NCBI GenBank assembly: GCA_963922205.1
Contig: CAWUHX010000174.1
Span: forward strand, 186,001-250,000
DNA: 64,000 nt
Reading direction: 5' to 3'
DNA from: Romanomermis culicivorax
Taxonomy: Eukaryota > Nematoda > Enoplea > Mermithida > Mermithidae
The notes below the pieces were generated by a model. That model was given only the letters and a program-made list of their open reading frames with translations. It made no database searches and was not told where the DNA came from. Below are positions 61,901 to 64,000 of the stretch, piece after piece (position 1 is the stretch's first letter; each line of letters starts with the position of its first letter). A program made the translations under genes and the position numbers.

Positions 61901-62720
61901 AAGGAAGAAGGAAGGCAAGGGAGCAAAAGTAGAAGCGAAAGAGGAAGAAAGTAAGATGGTGACTTTGACTCTTACATCAACCTCGACTTCTACGATCACC
62001 TCCACTGCTACCCCCACATCCCTAATTACTTTGACTTCAACTGGAACAACATCAGCGGCAGTGTCGTCATTGGCAACTGAAAGTACAGATAGTACATCGC
62101 AGACAAGTCAAACTTCAGGTGCATTAGGCATTGTGATGGGGAAGCCAATACTGAAAAGTCAAGCAATACCTAGCAAGAGCCAAAAAGCTGAAGTGGCAGA
62201 TGGTCAAGTTCAAGCATTTACCCCTGGAAAGATGAAGCAGTTAAAGGCTCCTCAGGTAACTGAAAGGCCAGAATATACTGTTGAAAAATTCAAGGATATA
62301 CTTTTGGACTTTTGGGATGTATACTAGCAAAAAGCCAGAGAATCTGGCCCAATTTCATTTTTTACAACTGCAGTTGCCAATTATTTTAATTTTGAGCAAT
62401 TTGAGTCAGAAAGAGTTTTCTTTATGGTAAATGATGTTGTTAGGGAAATCTACCACAATTATGAACAACAGTTCAGAATGCAGGGAGCATTTCTCTATGA
62501 TCGGACCAATTTACCTGAAGAGCTCTGGGAGAGGTTCATTTATAACTTCATCCCCAGGTGGCTCCAGGGAGAACGAGCACCTGACATGTTTTCTGTGGCC
62601 AGGTATCTGTTTATGATGCTATTCCTTTTGTTGGAATGGGCCTCACTATCTCTGATGCATATTGGAAACATTTATGCCAGGGTGATGGTGGCTGCAAACA
62701 ACCAACTGTTAAGGGTGTAT
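58921..62720 (+). pseudogene. Long decayed coding region of unknown function
   Basis: A chain of same-strand open stretches has amino-acid-like composition: 59126-59365, 59664-59849, 60012-60587 (one TAG inside), 61032-61463, 61629-61844, 61851-62327 and 62424-62720. These are separated by stops or short shifts rather than by clear introns. The middle is acidic (Glu-rich, 61200-61460). A Lys-rich stretch (61860-61960) is followed by a Thr/Ser-rich tract (TSTSTSTITST). The last part (NYFNFEQFESERVFFMVNDVVREIYHNYEQQFRMQGAFL) looks globular. I recognise no family. It could be a dead open frame of a large mobile element or a host-derived pseudogene. It is cut at 62720 by the next element. Confidence 0.45.
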
Positions 62721-63824
62721 GGGCCTGTCTCACTATAGCCATGATCACACTACAGCCACTGTATCACTATAGCCACCATATCACTACAGCCATTATCTCT
62801 ATACAGCTAATGTATCAGGATAGCGACCAAAATCTCACTAGAGCCACCATGACGCATAATAATGATCTCACTACAGCCACCAGTGTCACATACCAAAAGT
62901 GTCACTACAGCCAATGTCTCAGAAGAGCCACTCAACAGAGAATGCAGAAAATTACTTGTTTTTCTGCACAATAAATATTTTGCGCATGGTATATTTTAAT
63001 TATTCATCTGTTTTTGAAAAAATAATTGTTAACCCATCAAATGGGCTACATGATGCAAAAAGTAACTGATATCAAGAACAATTTGATCATTATTTTGGTC
63101 ATTTATTATAGCAGGGTGAACATTTTGGAAACAATATTTTTTATAACAAATGTTATCAATATTATTAAGTTTTTTCCTTTATTTATTTTTTATGCATTTT
63201 GAAATAAAATGATTTTAACTTCAAATTTATTTATATTTTTGATAGGGGAGTCCTTTTGAATAATTATTGCTTTTTCATCTCTAAAAATAGCAATTGTTTA
63301 AATATTAATAAATATATTAATATTTATTATTTTTTTACTTTATAAGAATCAAAATTAAGAAAATTATAATAGTAAATAAATTTAAAATTTATTTTACTCT
63401 TGGTCTTTGTAATGCTTGTACAAAATTTTGGGGTCTTTTAAATTTTTATTCAACATTTGGCAGTTAACATGGCCTCTTTATTATGGCATGAAATGCGCCG
63501 CATTTGTACTCATTGCCTGCCATATACTCATACTTAAAAGCCCATTATTTAGTACCAATACACCTATCACGTACAAGTTGTTTATAACACTGCATTTTAC
63601 AGATTGTCCCTAGTGGCTGTATTGAGACATTGGCTGCAATGGTACCTTTAAATATGGGATACTGGTGGTTGTAGCAAGATCATTATTATGCATCATGGTG
63701 GCTCTAGTCAGATTTTGGTGGGGACTCTGATACATTAGCTATAGTGAGATGGTGGCTGTAGTCACATGGTGGCTATAGTGAGACGGCGGCTCTAGTGGGA
63801 TGGTGGCTATAGTGATACACAATC
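62721..63824. mobile_element. Non-autonomous MULE-like element with tandem-repeat TIRs
   Basis: The target duplication AGGGTGTAT is at 62712-62720 and 63825-63833. The ends are inverted arrays of a 15-18 bp unit (TCACTATAGCCACCATA-like): about 62729-62940 on the left and about 63655-63820 on the right. The middle (62970-63450) is very AT-rich and noncoding. The organisation is the same as the MULE at 49113-52094, with a different repeat unit. Confidence 0.8.
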
Positions 63825-63833
63825 AGGGTGTAT

Positions 63834-64000
63834 AATAGCTGAGATACCCCTACAGAATTAAAAATGGCCTTATGATCAGTGATGCTGAATAGCAATCACC
63901 AGGTCAGAGTAATGGGTGCCAAAAGGAGCACCAGTTCAGACCTGCAAAGCTCTGCCAAGTTCAGTAAGGCTCAGGACAGAAAAGCTGGTGAAACTTTGAA
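63834..64000 (+). other. Right flank of the MULE-like element
   Basis: This continues the host of the insertion. No clear frame or motif is seen in these 167 bases. Confidence 0.4.

Overview
This 64 kb window looks like invertebrate (metazoan) chromatin made almost entirely of nested mobile elements. I recognise no tRNA, rRNA, CRISPR array or intact host gene. A metazoan source is suggested by Ty3/Gypsy-type LTR elements carrying a virus-like glycoprotein, a Tc1-type transposon, a FLYWCH-type MULE whose transposase has several introns of about 50-90 nt, and AT-rich flanks. A nematode is my best guess, at low confidence.

Layout. 1-1999 is AT-rich sequence without a gene, with a probable DNA-transposon end near 449-492. 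2000-10416 (+) is element A, a decayed Gypsy-type element ordered gag, envelope-like glycoprotein, two retropepsins, RT, RNase H, integrase. A short transposon (7645-8089) and an unidentified 0.85 kb block interrupt it. Element B1 (10417-24603, minus strand) is inserted in A's integrase gene; A's integrase resumes at 24608. B1 has near-identical LTRs and a 4-bp target duplication. It has an intact gag-pol frame and a second very long frame (ORF2) carrying an RNase D-like DEDDy 3'-5' exonuclease domain. 24736-26696 holds unidentified sequence, a cluster of hairpins and a 41-bp tandem repeat. Element C (26697-35885, minus strand) is a better-preserved relative of A with the same gag-env-protease-protease-pol order, disabled by stop codons and a mutated RT active site. 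35886-38120 is unassigned and includes a CRE-like motif repeat. Element D (38121-38504 and 55789-56703, +) is an integrase fragment split by B2 (38505-55788, +), an older copy of the B family. B2 is itself split inside ORF2 by the MULE (49113-52094). A dead Tc1 transposon (56830-58022), a long decayed coding region of unknown kind (about 58.9-62.7 kb) and a MULE-like non-autonomous element (62721-63824) close the window.

The main biological points are: (1) family B, an LTR retrotransposon with an exonuclease-bearing ORF2 downstream of pol and a TAR-like LTR hairpin that shows a compensatory base-pair change between copies; (2) family A/C, in which the glycoprotein lies between gag and pol and is followed by two tandem retropepsin domains; (3) both B copies landed inside integrase genes of other retroelements; (4) two DNA elements whose terminal inverted repeats are built from short tandem repeats.
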